In this document: in pieces, positions 9,701 to 18,147 of the stretch
Layout: each line of letters begins with the position of its first letter
Position numbering within the stretch: position 1 is the first letter of the stretch
From: Candidatus Ornithospirochaeta avicola
GTDB taxonomy: Bacteria > Spirochaetota > Spirochaetia > Sphaerochaetales > Sphaerochaetaceae
Length of the DNA stretch: 64,000 nt
NCBI GenBank assembly: GCA_019113245.1
Contig: DXHU01000015.1
Coordinates: forward strand, 1 to 64,000
Reading direction: 5' to 3'
Program-made: the position numbers and the translations under genes
The notes under the pieces: generated by a model
Seen by the model: only the letters and a program-made list of their open reading frames with translations
Told to the model about the DNA's origin: nothing
The model's database searches: none

Positions 9701-9854
9701 GCAAGTAGGAATAACCCTGTTCCCTGAGCATCTTAATGAACTCAGCTTCAAGTGCTGCTTCACTCTGATAAGAATCAGACCTGGCAACCTTGGAGACATA
9801 TTCAGTTACAACAGTACTCTCATTCGTGGACATCACGATATTGTATGTGCTCAT
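6771..9854 (-). CDS. hsdR: Type I restriction enzyme R subunit (HsdR)
   Basis: A 1027-aa motor and nuclease subunit. The endonuclease core is at 151-167 (D151 and VELK, a PD-ExK-type fold), Walker A TGSGKT at 323-328, the DEAD-type box DECH at 429-432, and FTGTP at 455-459. A coiled-coil-rich C-terminal part should bind the HsdM2S core. It translocates unmethylated DNA with ATP and cuts at a distance. The ATG overlaps the stop of the half-hsdS by 4 nt (9851-9854), so it is in the same operon as hsdM and hsdS. Length and motifs are complete, so restriction should be active if expressed. Confidence 0.95.
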   Translation of the reverse strand: MSTYNIVMSTNESTVVTEYVSKVARSDSYQSEAALEAEFIKMLREQGYSYLPIHSDKELVDNLRTQLSLLNNYTFTDSEWNRFFKQIVANPNDGIAEKSRTIQEDNVKNLKRDDGSTVNITLIDKSNIHNNRLQVINQFEQKKGNYKNRYDVTILVNGLPLVHVELKRRGVAIKEAFNQIDRYQKDSFWAACGLYEYVQIFVISNGTHTKYYSNTTRSSHIRELYGRRASKNTSNSFEFTSFWADAKNNIIPDLIDFTKTFFAKHTLLNILTKYCVFTSEELLLVMRPYQIVATERIINRIETSTNYKKMGTIDAGGYIWHTTGSGKTLTSFKTAQLATKVSGIEKVLFVVDRKDLDYQTMKEYDRFEKGAANGNKSTRVLQRQLEDKDEKGRPHEYKIIVTTIQKLDNFISANKSHPVYTRHCVIIFDECHRSQFGDMHKRIVKAFKNYHLFGFTGTPIFAANAGRGSDLRMLTTPQTFGDQLHSYTIVDAINDGNVLPFRIDYINTMKEKEGVSDKDVYDIDREKAMADPERISNVVGYIIEHFDQKTKRNSFYSLKDKRLNGFNSIFAVSSIPVAIKYYKEFKRQLAESNIQLVVAMIYSFAANEAVSDNPDGLLDEEGFETDDLDQSSRDSLEDAIHDYNEVFHTSFDTSADKFQNYYKDLSQKMKNKQVDILIVVNMFLTGFDATTLNTLWVDKNLKMHGLIQAFSRTNRILNSVKTFGNIVCFRNLQKETDDAIALFGDKNASGIVLLKSYEDYLNGYDDDKGRHHLGYLELLEIIKEEYPLGLQIVGEKAEKRFIKLFSQLLSLRNILLSFDQFAERTDLSARDLQDYQSTYLDLYDKYRKTKDKEKEDISDDIVFEMELIKQVEINIDYILMLVEKYHDNNCQDKEIIESIRRIIDSNPQLRSKKQLIEDFIGKINVEGEVNSSISEEWFQYVLEEEQKDLDALIAAEKMPEYETKRFVENSFRDGVMKTTGTGIDKIMPPMSYFGGEKIERKKSIIEKLQSFFDKYSGLGLYEFNDNE

Positions 9855-10462
9855 GCTTCTTTCTCCTTAAAATCCAGGAGTTTATCTCTGTAATATTCGT
9901 ATTGTTTCTTCCTAGCTTCGATTTCTGCTGGGAGGCCTTCAGAAAGGTCATTGCATAGACTATCGAATTTATTTAAAACACTGATTATTGCTTTCTGATA
10001 TTCAATTGACGGAACACTTATTCTTATTTTAGCTAATGAATTAGCATTAAATTGAGGTTGCCCACCTGTAGTCACCAATGCATTTGCCTGCTGCCAATAC
10101 ATGGAAGATTGCGCAAAGAACCAATAGTATCTATTCATAAGCTTTGAGTTATCTGGCTGAATCTTTATAAGGAATGAAGCATAAATTCCTTTTGTTCCAT
10201 CAGGTATTGAAACGGTCTTACCAAAAGTAGCTCCCGTTCTTGCCATTAGCAAATCACCTGGCTCAATCAGAAAGTCTTTGTTTTCTTTAGTGATATCAAT
10301 ATATTTTGCTGGCGTTGTTCTTAAGCATCCATACTCATCAATATCTGTAATACGTATGAATCGTACAGTACCAACATCTGCGGCTTTATCTGTAAACCCA
10401 TATGTAAATTTCGCAATATCACCTAGATTGTATGTCTTGATAAAGCACAGCTCTTCATTCAC
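9851..10462 (-). CDS. hsdS: Half-length type I specificity subunit (single TRD)
   Basis: 203 aa: one target recognition domain (about 8-145) followed by one conserved helix ending KKQYEYYRDKLLDF, the same ending repeated twice in the full HsdS. The start is GTG at 10462, overlapping the hsdS stop (GTGA), so translation depends on coupling or on the G-rich run acting as ribosome binding site. Alone it could dimerise into a palindromic-type specificity unit, as known for half-HsdS proteins, or be inert. If the G8 tract upstream gains one G, this frame is joined directly to hsdS. It has no separate promoter that I can see. Confidence 0.85.
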   Translation of the reverse strand: MNEELCFIKTYNLGDIAKFTYGFTDKAADVGTVRFIRITDIDEYGCLRTTPAKYIDITKENKDFLIEPGDLLMARTGATFGKTVSIPDGTKGIYASFLIKIQPDNSKLMNRYYWFFAQSSMYWQQANALVTTGGQPQFNANSLAKIRISVPSIEYQKAIISVLNKFDSLCNDLSEGLPAEIEARKKQYEYYRDKLLDFKEKEA

Positions 10463-11679
10463 GGCATACCCCCCCCGTTGAAGTTGAGCAGTCTGTCCCG
10501 ATAATGTTCATGTTGTTTCTGTCGCAAGGAAATCTCAGCAGGGAGACCTGCGGAGATATCAGTAGTAAGAGTGTTGAATTTATCTAGAATACTGGAGATT
10601 TCTTCTTGTACTGCTCTTGGAGGAACAGGGAGTTGCCATTTTGCAAATCCACTCATATCAACAGATGCAAAATTCCCTACTCGGATATTATCTTTGCACC
10701 ATTTGTCTAGATTGAACAAAGCATAATAGACATACTTCAAGTCAAGCTTTGATTTCCACTCCGGCTTACAAGTCAAACAGGTAAAACGTTGATTTGCCAA
10801 GAATGGCACAGTAATCCATGCATGCTCACCAATGGTTGCAGATGTTGAAACAATAAAAGAATCTGCGGGGAATAAGTCTCCTTTCGCAGCTTCCGGAGAA
10901 ACATGCTGAATTGCATCGTCTAATATTCTACCATTCTCTCGAATATCTTCTAGTCTAAACCATGGTATTGTACCGTTTTCCCAGAATTCAGGATTTGATT
11001 TTGATGGCGTATAACCATTTCTGAAATCAAATATCTCTGATAAAGGCTTATATTCCACCTTTTCAGGCCCACCGCAGATCTGATCCAGCATATCCCTGAT
11101 CCGTTTGACAATCGCCGTCTCATCATCAAATGTGAGTAGTTTGTCTCTGTAGTACTCATACTGGGCGCGCCTCGCTGTAAGCTCCGCTGTAAGCTCCGCT
11201 GTAAGCTTGGTGAAAGAATCCAAGATACGAACAATCTCTTCCTGAACAGTGAGAGGGGGTACTGGAATTTGTAAACGCTTTATCTCATTTGCATTCATAT
11301 TGGGAACACTGCTACTTTTACTTTCAATTTTTTGAGAAGACAAAGCATAGTATAAAAATCTAGCATTGATATGATTGTCCTTGGGCACAACAACTTTCAG
11401 ACGAATAATCGGAGTAAAATGGCCTTCTCTGAAATAAACAGCTCCTGTGTTTGCTCCAATTGAAGAAATTACAGTTGCATCTTCTTCTACTTCATATGAA
11501 CCTGAATAACCATAAACATCTTTTCCATTTCCCCATATGGCATATGGATGGTTATTATCTTGATTCTTCTGACTATCAGCAGGAGGTTCTCCTCCTGTTA
11601 TAACTGTACATACATCAGCAATTCTCTTATATTCCACCCCATCAGGACAATATTGCTTTATCAGATCATCAAGCTTACT
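10459..11679 (-). CDS. hsdS: Type I specificity subunit HsdS (two TRDs)
   Basis: 406 aa with TRD1 (about 15-150), central helix with two TAEL units (161-168) then ARRAQYEYYRDKLL, TRD2 (about 215-370) and a distal helix ending HYRDRLLNF. It sets the bipartite recognition sequence of the methylase and restriction complexes. ATG 11679 is chosen over the upstream frame start because AAAGGAGG lies 8 nt before it. It overlaps the rhuM-like stop by 5 nt. The 3' end holds a run of eight G that encodes the unusual tail NGGGMP, so the present stop is a frame effect of that run. Both the TAEL repeat and the G run are slippage-prone. Confidence 0.93.
   Translation of the reverse strand, partial: SKLDDLIKQYCPDGVEYKRIADVCTVITGGEPPADSQKNQDNNHPYAIWGNGKDVYGYSGSYEVEEDATVISSIGANTGAVYFREGHFTPIIRLKVVVPKDNHINARFLYYALSSQKIESKSSSVPNMNANEIKRLQIPVPPLTVQEEIVRILDSFTKLTAELTAELTARRAQYEYYRDKLLTFDDETAIVKRIRDMLDQICGGPEKVEYKPLSEIFDFRNGYTPSKSNPEFWENGTIPWFRLEDIRENGRILDDAIQHVSPEAAKGDLFPADSFIVSTSATIGEHAWITVPFLANQRFTCLTCKPEWKSKLDLKYVYYALFNLDKWCKDNIRVGNFASVDMSGFAKWQLPVPPRAVQEEISSILDKFNTLTTDISAGLPAEISLRQKQHEHYRDRLLNFNGGGMP
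10469..10476 (-). repeat. G8 homopolymer at the hsdS/half-hsdS junction
   Basis: Eight G on the coding strand, 7 nt before the hsdS stop. With 8 G the hsdS frame ends in GGGMP. With 9 (or 6) G the frame reads on as GGGYAVNEELCFIKTYN into the half-hsdS without a stop. Homopolymers of this length are classic phase-variation tracts, and an equivalent poly-G switch is known for NgoAV of Neisseria gonorrhoeae. Confidence 0.85.
11173..11208 (-). repeat. 12-nt tandem repeats encoding TAEL in the HsdS spacer
   Basis: Three head-to-tail copies of a 12-nt unit (11173-11184, 11185-11196, 11197-11208, the last with one mismatch) encode LTAE-LTAE-LTAR in the central helix. In EcoR124I-type enzymes a change from two to three TAEL units lengthens the spacer of the recognition sequence by one base. 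Confidence 0.88.
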
Positions 11680-12742
11680 CATTGTCTTTGTCCTCCTTTG
11701 ATTCGATGGACTGGATTTCAAGCATCATCCTGTCAAAATCGCTTTGATACAGTCTGTCCTGGATAACCCTGTATTTCTCAAACTCGCTCAGAGCATGTGC
11801 CTTTGCAAGCTCTGCAGATATCTTTCCATTGTCCTTGAGCACAGTCCTGTCCCAGAGAGTAAGGAAGCTGTTGAGGCGTTCTTCCCAGTCTTCCATGGTC
11901 ATCGGGATATGTCGCTCCGCCATATCCTCAGCGAAATCAAGATATGCGGAAACAATGCGTTCAAGCTTCCTCAGTTCATCTTCAGAAAGATAATTCTTTG
12001 CAACAATGACATCATAACTGTGGATTTTTCCATTTGGAGAACCATCCCAGTTTGTGAGTCCCATATGTTCCTTTTCAGAATCCGCCCTATTGTATATGAC
12101 CTCAGCGGCAGTCTGACCATGAACGCTGTAATGTAGCTTGTTCTGCACAGCTGCAAAGAAGCGATGAGTTGCTTTGGCAGCCGGATCATAATCCACAGCT
12201 GTGGCATAGATGTCTGTCACTTTCTGGTAGAATCTCCTTTCAGAAAGCCTTATCTCCCTGACTTTATCAATGAGCTTGTCAAAATACTCTTTGGTGAGTT
12301 GTGAACCGCCGTTCTTCAGGCGTTCATCATCCATTACCCACCCTTTGATGGTGAAATCCTTTACAATCGTGTTTGCCCACTTCCTGAACTGTACAGCACG
12401 TTCATTGTTGACCTTGAAGCCGACAGCAATGATCATCTGGAGATTGTAGTGGATGACATCTCTTGATACTTGTCTGTTTCCCTCAGTTTGAACTATCCGG
12501 TATTTTCGGATAGTTGCCTCTTGAGACAGTTCTGAATCTCCATAGATTTTCTTGATATGGTCATTGACTGTGCGCACATCAACACCGTATAAAGCCGCCA
12601 TCATTTTCTGTGTGAGCCAGATATTCTCATTTTCATATCGGAGCTCGATGCTTTCATCAGAACCACCTGTGGCTGCAACATATGTCAGATACTCGGCAGC
12701 AGAAGAATGAATAATCGATGTATCTTTGCTTTTCCTGCTCAT
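11675..12742 (-). CDS. RhuM-family protein encoded within the type I operon
   Basis: A 355-aa protein similar to 'virulence RhuM family' proteins. The N-terminal part is KilA-N/phage-regulator-like ([21 protein letters not shown], about residues 42-62, resembling a helix-turn-helix), followed by [19 protein letters not shown] and a longer helical C-terminus. RhuM proteins are frequent passengers of type I operons, but their role is not established. Regulation or DNA binding is a guess from the HTH-like segment. The ATG overlaps the hsdM stop by 4 nt and the stop overlaps the hsdS start, so it is fully embedded in the operon. Confidence 0.8.
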   Translation of the reverse strand: MSRKSKDTSIIHSSAAEYLTYVAATGGSDESIELRYENENIWLTQKMMAALYGVDVRTVNDHIKKIYGDSELSQEATIRKYRIVQTEGNRQVSRDVIHYNLQMIIAVGFKVNNERAVQFRKWANTIVKDFTIKGWVMDDERLKNGGSQLTKEYFDKLIDKVREIRLSERRFYQKVTDIYATAVDYDPAAKATHRFFAAVQNKLHYSVHGQTAAEVIYNRADSEKEHMGLTNWDGSPNGKIHSYDVIVAKNYLSEDELRKLERIVSAYLDFAEDMAERHIPMTMEDWEERLNSFLTLWDRTVLKDNGKISAELAKAHALSEFEKYRVIQDRLYQSDFDRMMLEIQSIESKEDKDNE

Positions 12743-14295
12743 CCTTCTATCTCCGCAATGATTCTGTCTATCTCATCTCTGAGTAGCTGCTCTCTTGCAA
12801 CAATCTCTTTAATCTCGGCATTGAGTTTGACGATATCTATGACTTCCCGTTTGTCCTCTTTCTCAACATATGTACTTACGGAAAGATTGAAATCATTCTC
12901 CTGAATCTCTGAATAAGGAACACAGCGGGAAAAGTATTCAACATCCTCACGGGATGTGAATTCATTTACAATCTTCTCGATGTTCTCAGGGGTAAGTTTA
13001 TTGTTGTTTGTCACCTTTTCAAACTCATTTGAGGCATCGATGAAAAGAATTGTATTATCTGTCTTGGACTTCCTGAGAACCATGATGCAGGTAGCAATGG
13101 AAGTTCCAAAGAAAAGATTATCAGGAAGCTGGATTATGCAATCCACATAGTTGTTGTCTACAAGGTATTTCCTGATCTTCTTCTCGGCACCACCTCTATA
13201 CATGATACCAGGAAAACAGACTATAGCTGCTGTGCCATTAGTCGCAAGCCATGCAAGGGAATGCATGATGAAAGCAAGGTCTGCTTTTGACTTCGGAGCC
13301 AGAACTCCCGCCGGACTGAATCTCTCATCATTTATGAGGATAGGGTCATCATCACCTTTCCATTTGATGCTGTAAGGCGGATTAGAGACGATGACTTCAA
13401 AAGGCTCATCATCCCAGTGCTGTGGATTTAAGAGAGTATCACCATATGCGATATCAAACTTGTCGTAATCAATGTCATGAAGGAACATGTTGATTCTGCA
13501 GAGGTTGAATGTTGTCGGGTTTATTTCCTGACCGAAGAATCCATTTCTGACATGATCCTTGCCAAGTATCTTTGCAGACTTCAGGAGAAGGGAACCAGAA
13601 CCACATGCAGGATCATAGACTTTATTTACTTCTTTCTTCCCTACAACAGCAATCCTCGTCAGAAGCTCAGATACTTCCTGGGGTGTAAAGAACTCGCCAC
13701 CGCTCTTTCCCGCATTGGATGCATACATGCTCATCAGGAACTCATATGCATCTCCGAATGTATCAATATTGTGGTTCTTGTAGTCTCCAAGCTCCATGGC
13801 TGCAATGCCATCCAGCAATTTGACAAGCTTCTCATTTCTCTCAGCAACGGTTTTACCGAGCTTGTTGCTGTTCACATCGATATCTTCAAAGAGTCCTGAG
13901 AAATTCTTCTCGCTCTGTGTTCCTTTTGCAGAGTCTTCAATATGCTTAAGTATTGTCTCCAAGGTGACATTGAGATTCTCATCATCTTTAGCTCTCTTTC
14001 TGAGATTACAGAACAGCTCGGAAGGAAGAATGAAGAAGCCTTTTGTATTAATCATGTCCTCACGGGCATTCTCTGCCATCTCATCAGAAATGGATGCATA
14101 GCTGAAATCTGAATTTCCAGCCTTCCGCTCTCCATCATCTATGTAGGCAGCAAGATTCTCTGAAATATAGCGGTAGAACATTATTCCAAGGACATATGCC
14201 TTGAAGTCCCAACCATCAACACTGCCCCTCAGCTCATCAGCTATTGCCCAGATGGCACGATGTAGCTCTTCTCTCTCTTGGTTTCCGTTAGCCAT
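12739..14295 (-). CDS. hsdM: Type I DNA methyltransferase subunit HsdM
   Basis: A 518-aa adenine methyltransferase. The helical N-terminal domain (1-165) mediates subunit contacts. GEFFTP (200-205), SAM motif I DPACGSG (228-234) and catalytic NPPY (305-308) follow. With HsdS it forms the M2S1 modification enzyme, and with HsdR the restriction complex. It starts 17 nt after the stop of the XRE regulator and is the first large gene of the operon. No lesion is visible. Confidence 0.95.
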   Translation of the reverse strand: MANGNQEREELHRAIWAIADELRGSVDGWDFKAYVLGIMFYRYISENLAAYIDDGERKAGNSDFSYASISDEMAENAREDMINTKGFFILPSELFCNLRKRAKDDENLNVTLETILKHIEDSAKGTQSEKNFSGLFEDIDVNSNKLGKTVAERNEKLVKLLDGIAAMELGDYKNHNIDTFGDAYEFLMSMYASNAGKSGGEFFTPQEVSELLTRIAVVGKKEVNKVYDPACGSGSLLLKSAKILGKDHVRNGFFGQEINPTTFNLCRINMFLHDIDYDKFDIAYGDTLLNPQHWDDEPFEVIVSNPPYSIKWKGDDDPILINDERFSPAGVLAPKSKADLAFIMHSLAWLATNGTAAIVCFPGIMYRGGAEKKIRKYLVDNNYVDCIIQLPDNLFFGTSIATCIMVLRKSKTDNTILFIDASNEFEKVTNNNKLTPENIEKIVNEFTSREDVEYFSRCVPYSEIQENDFNLSVSTYVEKEDKREVIDIVKLNAEIKEIVAREQLLRDEIDRIIAEIEG

Positions 14296-14312
14296 ATGTT
14301 TATCTCTTCCCC

Positions 14313-14522
14313 TTATTTTTCATCAGGAACAATTTCGACGATGTCATTCAATGTGCAACCAAGGCATGTGCAGATTTTTGCAAGAACTTCAAGCCTGACA
14401 TCCTCGTTCTTTCCCATTTTTGCAATGGCATTCGTACTCACACCAGCCATTGAATAGAGCTGGCTTCGCTTGAGTCCTTTATCAATCAACAATTTCCATA
14501 ACTTGTTATAACTTACAGCCAT
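14313..14522 (-). CDS. XRE/Cro-type HTH regulator heading the type I operon
   Basis: A 69-aa single-domain protein. The helix-turn-helix covers about residues 16-40 ([20 protein letters not shown]), and the C-terminal [14 protein letters not shown] helix is typical of small XRE regulators. Such proteins time expression of restriction relative to methylation. It is the first gene of the minus-strand operon, and an inverted repeat 30 nt upstream (14552-14565) is a candidate operator. Confidence 0.9.
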   Translation of the reverse strand: MAVSYNKLWKLLIDKGLKRSQLYSMAGVSTNAIAKMGKNEDVRLEVLAKICTCLGCTLNDIVEIVPDEK

Positions 14523-14551
14523 AAGCAGTCCTTCGAGTCATTATTCAGTAG

Positions 14552-14565
14552 ACTTGTCTTCAAGT
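14552..14565. promoter_or_regulatory. Inverted repeat, candidate operator of the XRE regulator
   Basis: ACTTG-TCTT-CAAGT is a perfect 5-bp inverted repeat about 30 nt upstream of the XRE start. Its place and size fit a Cro-type operator for autoregulation of the operon. No experiment-level support can be given from sequence. Confidence 0.4.
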
Positions 14566-14943
14566 GTACAATAGAATATTGAATATCTCAAGAACTATAG
14601 GAATGAAAACATGAAAGAGATTCATATCAATACTGGATTCACACCGAATGATATCGACATTCTGAAGACCTTCATTGACAAGAGTCATTAAGATGTATCA
14701 CGAGAAATACAATAGTGCACATACCGTCATGTGCATTTTGAGAATTCAACATAGAGTCTTATCAATGAGTAGTGTCATCCATTATTTTGATGCCGAAGTC
14801 AAAGGCGTTGTTTGCCTGTATATTCAGGGATGGAAGAATCCTTATCTTATCATCAATGTGTACGACCATGATGTCGGAACAACTATTGAAAAAGTCTCAA
14901 TCGTGACAGCCACAGTTCATGCAACGCTGAAGAAGTAAGAGGA

Positions 14944-14951
14944 GGGGGGGG
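14944..14951 (+). repeat. G8 homopolymer in decayed intergenic sequence
   Basis: Eight consecutive G lie just after a TAA (14936-14938), followed in the same frame by about 30 open codons. Any present role is unclear. A second G8 tract in the same island as the hsdS switch is notable. Confidence 0.5.
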
Positions 14952-15328
14952 TAAAACTTACACGAACTCAATTACCGATGGCGTGATATTCGCCTTCACA
15001 GATAGTCACGAATGGGATTTGAGCGCTATGATGATTTTATTGAAGGTATAAATGTCTACAAGAGTACAATGTTATGGAAAAATTCCAGAAGTCTGTGAAT
15101 ACTGGCTCAACGGGATGCAATATGACTATGATGCAATTGCAGATCAAATCACTTGTCATAATCGAATAGACTTTACGAGAAACACAAGCTTATTTTCCAG
15201 AACTACACAAGCCTATAATTGCTCAATAGACATGCACTATAAGCTCAATATGATAGCTACGTGATTTTAGCCTCATCAATCTAACAAATTCTATGCAATA
15301 CAAGTAGCAACACTTAACCCAAATAAAG

Positions 15329-15334
15329 TATTCT
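15329..15334 (+). promoter_or_regulatory. -10-like hexamer 6 nt before the PHP-ATPase start
   Basis: TATTCT ends 6 nt before ATG 15341, with no ribosome binding site between. The same hexamer and spacing occur before avtA. A leaderless transcript is inferred. No good -35 is seen. Confidence 0.4.
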
Positions 15335-15340
15335 ATTTCC

Positions 15341-17986
15341 ATGAACAGGTTTCAATATGGCTCTACTTGGGTTAAATCGGACTTTCATCTTCACACTATA
15401 AAAGACAAAGAATTTGAGTACATTAATAACACTGAATATCCAGACGAGAATGTTTTCCCCAAAGAGTATATTGAAGCCTTAAAAAATGCAGGGATTGGGT
15501 TAGGCGTCATTACAAATCACAACAAATTTAATAAAGGAGAATTTGATTGTTTACGAAAGCAAGGGAAAAAGGAAGAAATATATCTTCTACCAGGCGCAGA
15601 ACTATATATTTCTGGAGGAAGTGAGGGAATACATATCCTTGTCGTTTTTTCTGATGACTGGATTTCTGGAGAGGATTACATTAGCAAATTCATTGACAGC
15701 CTATTTCCCGGAGTCTCGCGTACACAAGTTTATAATGACACACGATCCAAGTTTTCATTAGAGCAAATGGTCGGCATGCTTGATGACTACCATAAGGACT
15801 ATTTTTTAGTTTTTGCTCATGCCAACTCAAGTCATGGTATTTTTGATTCTATGAAACCTGGAGCGGCCATGCAAACAATAAAAACTATTGCAACAACAGG
15901 GACTGGCGAATCCAGAATTATTGCCTTCCAGAAATTAAGCGATACCACATCTGAATTGTTTCCCCAATTCGAACTTGCTCCACCAGCTAGAGTCGAAGGT
16001 TCCGATCCTAAGATGATGGAAAATGTTGGACATAGCAAGAATTCATGCTGGCTCAAAATTGGAGCGCCCAGTTTTGACGCAGTAAAACTGGCAATTGCAG
16101 AGCATGAAACACGCATTCTATTAGACGCACCTCCTGTAACAAAGCACTCGTATATTAAGTCTATTTCCTTTGATGGAGGGTTTCTTTCTGGGACAAAACT
16201 ATCATTCTCTCCCGAGCTTAATAATCTGATTGGGATTAGGGGTAGTGGCAAATCTGCAATTCTTGAAATGATTAGATATGCGTTCGACTTGCCATTGCCA
16301 GAGAAAATAGAAGACTGTGTGTATAAAGAAGGGCTTAGAAAACATGCTATTGGAAGTGGAGGTAGAGTTGAAATTCTTGTTTCCAATGAAATAGGGAACG
16401 AATACAAAATCAGCAGGACTTTTAATCGATCCCCTGAAGTATTATTCAATGGCGAAATCGTTCCAAACTTGAGAAGCACTTCCGTAATTCATCGTCCGCT
16501 TTTCTTCGGACAAAAAGAGCTAACTGCTAGAAATGAGGATTTTTATTCAAACTTGATAGACAGACTTGTTGGTGACAAACTGTCTAATATTAGAAAGAAA
16601 ATCAATGAAAAAAAACTTTTTGTTACAGATTTGCTGTCAAAAATCAATAGACTTGGTTCTCTTGAAGACCAGAAAGTTACCATTCAAGCCTCTATTGCAG
16701 AAAACACCCTAAAGCTTAGCCAATTTGATCAATTTAACGTGAAAGAGAGACTATCAACACAAACCGATTTCAATACAGACGAAAGAACTCTTAAAAATGT
16801 AAGGGAAAAATACAATGACTACAAAAATATTATTACCGAAGCTATCACTTCTATTCAAACTTTAGATATTAAGTGCTCTTTAAGTGAGCGAAACAAGAAT
16901 TTTCAACATAAAATAGACCAATTTGCAACTACAGCAGAGCAAATTCTATCCTCACTATTTGACACTCTCAGTAAGGTTTCAAATTTATTATTTAATATTG
17001 ACTTAGTCATTGCAGATTTTTCTCGAGAAAAAGATAAGAGCTTTGAAGAAACTGATCAAATAAAACGAGAACTTGAAGCCCAGATTAGAGCTTCAGGTTT
17101 TATATCGAATATCAATCTTGAAGAATATCCTTTATTGCAGGATAAAATACTACAGGATAGAGAACAACTCAAGCTTCTTGAAAACAAATCAAAAAACAAA
17201 GAAATATACCTAAGTAACTTGAATACTGCCTTATCTGAGCTAGGAGAATTATGGAGAGAAGAATTCAGAACCATTCAAACCGAACTAAATAGAATTAATG
17301 AAAGTCAAAATGCAGTGAATATCACTTCCGAATATTGCATGGATAAAAAACAATATTTGGCTTACATGCAAAGTACGTTCAAGGGAAGTAGAATTAGTTC
17401 CAGTACATTCTCGCAACTTATTGAGAAATATGTTGATTTCATCGAAATGTATCGCAATTTCAACGAGTGCTGTAATTCCATTTCTGGAGATAATACAAAA
17501 TTAGCTTTTGAGAAAGCTTTCGAAGAACACATTGATGATTTACTTTGCTACCAAGTTCCCAATAAATATTGCATCACCTATAACGGAAGAGATATTACAT
17601 CATTATCATTAGGGCAACGAGCATCTGCGATGATTCTCTTTATTCTAAGCCAACAAGACAATGATTTAATCATCATAGATCAACCAGAAGATGATTTAGA
17701 TAACCAAACAATTTATCAGGATGTAATAAAAACCGTAATGAATGTAAAGCCAAATATACAATTCATTTTTGCAACCCATAATGCAAACATTCCAGTATTA
17801 GGCGATTCGGAGATGGTTCATTGTTGTTCTGCGACAGAAGAAGCAGGTATTACGCATATTAATATTAAATCCGGTAGCCTTGATGATGCTACAATACGAG
17901 ATCAAATTATCACGATAATGGAAGGTGGTCATGATGCGTTTGAAAGAAGAAAAGAGATATACAAGCTTTGGAAGAATCAAAAATAA
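15341..17986 (+). CDS. PHP-domain/SMC-like ATPase fusion (TrlF-like), probable defence protein
   Basis: An 881-aa protein with two parts. Residues 1-260 form a PHP phosphoesterase-like domain with metal-ligand blocks DFHLHT (14-19), ITNHN (57-61), PGAEL (84-88) and FAHAN (158-162). The second block has N where canonical PHP enzymes have D. The rest is an ABC/SMC-type ATPase: Walker A GIRGSGKS (298-305), a long coiled coil (about 400-690), a signature-like LSLGQRAS (about 752) and Walker B IIIDQPEDDLDN (about 778-789), then FATHNANIPVLGD. This matches 'TrlF family AAA-like ATPase' proteins. PHP-SMC fusions are associated with defence islands, but I cannot name a proven activity for this one. 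It is AT-rich, stands alone, and is the last gene before the distal att site. Confidence 0.8.
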   Translation: MNRFQYGSTWVKSDFHLHTIKDKEFEYINNTEYPDENVFPKEYIEALKNAGIGLGVITNHNKFNKGEFDCLRKQGKKEEIYLLPGAELYISGGSEGIHILVVFSDDWISGEDYISKFIDSLFPGVSRTQVYNDTRSKFSLEQMVGMLDDYHKDYFLVFAHANSSHGIFDSMKPGAAMQTIKTIATTGTGESRIIAFQKLSDTTSELFPQFELAPPARVEGSDPKMMENVGHSKNSCWLKIGAPSFDAVKLAIAEHETRILLDAPPVTKHSYIKSISFDGGFLSGTKLSFSPELNNLIGIRGSGKSAILEMIRYAFDLPLPEKIEDCVYKEGLRKHAIGSGGRVEILVSNEIGNEYKISRTFNRSPEVLFNGEIVPNLRSTSVIHRPLFFGQKELTARNEDFYSNLIDRLVGDKLSNIRKKINEKKLFVTDLLSKINRLGSLEDQKVTIQASIAENTLKLSQFDQFNVKERLSTQTDFNTDERTLKNVREKYNDYKNIITEAITSIQTLDIKCSLSERNKNFQHKIDQFATTAEQILSSLFDTLSKVSNLLFNIDLVIADFSREKDKSFEETDQIKRELEAQIRASGFISNINLEEYPLLQDKILQDREQLKLLENKSKNKEIYLSNLNTALSELGELWREEFRTIQTELNRINESQNAVNITSEYCMDKKQYLAYMQSTFKGSRISSSTFSQLIEKYVDFIEMYRNFNECCNSISGDNTKLAFEKAFEEHIDDLLCYQVPNKYCITYNGRDITSLSLGQRASAMILFILSQQDNDLIIIDQPEDDLDNQTIYQDVIKTVMNVKPNIQFIFATHNANIPVLGDSEMVHCCSATEEAGITHINIKSGSLDDATIRDQIITIMEGGHDAFERRKEIYKLWKNQK

Positions 17987-18147
17987 CACGCCAGCACCTG
18001 TTGTGTTGGGCGTCATTAATTCAGTCATAAAAGACTGATAACACTTGATATCGGCAGTCACACTTACCATTAAATGGGAAACAGCAAACAGTTGATTTGC
18101 TATGAATTAGATAAAATTCTCAGTATTCGGGAATGTTGCTTACTCCA

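Larger units (their letters stand above)
14523..15340. other. Intergenic region between the type I operon and the PHP-ATPase gene
   Basis: This region holds the candidate operator of the XRE gene. Short frames follow that I cannot call genes: 26 codons at 14611-14691, 87 codons ending at 14938, a G8 run at 14944-14951 with an open frame after it, and 70 codons at 15052-15264. Fragments such as MGFERYDDFIEGINVYKS (from about 15009) look protein-like but are short, suggesting decayed genes. The promoter of the PHP-ATPase gene is at its right end. Confidence 0.5.

Noticed and set aside
14675-14938. 87-codon plus-strand frame before the PHP-ATPase
   Set aside because: Mixed composition, no ribosome binding site, and short decayed frames around it; included only in the description of the intergenic region.
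15832-16479. 215-codon minus-strand frame
   Set aside because: Antisense to the PHP-ATPase coding sequence; no family signature.
217-18147. Search for an integrase, transposase or CRISPR array
   Set aside because: No tyrosine or serine recombinase motifs, no IS-type inverted repeats with a transposase, and no regularly spaced repeats were found.
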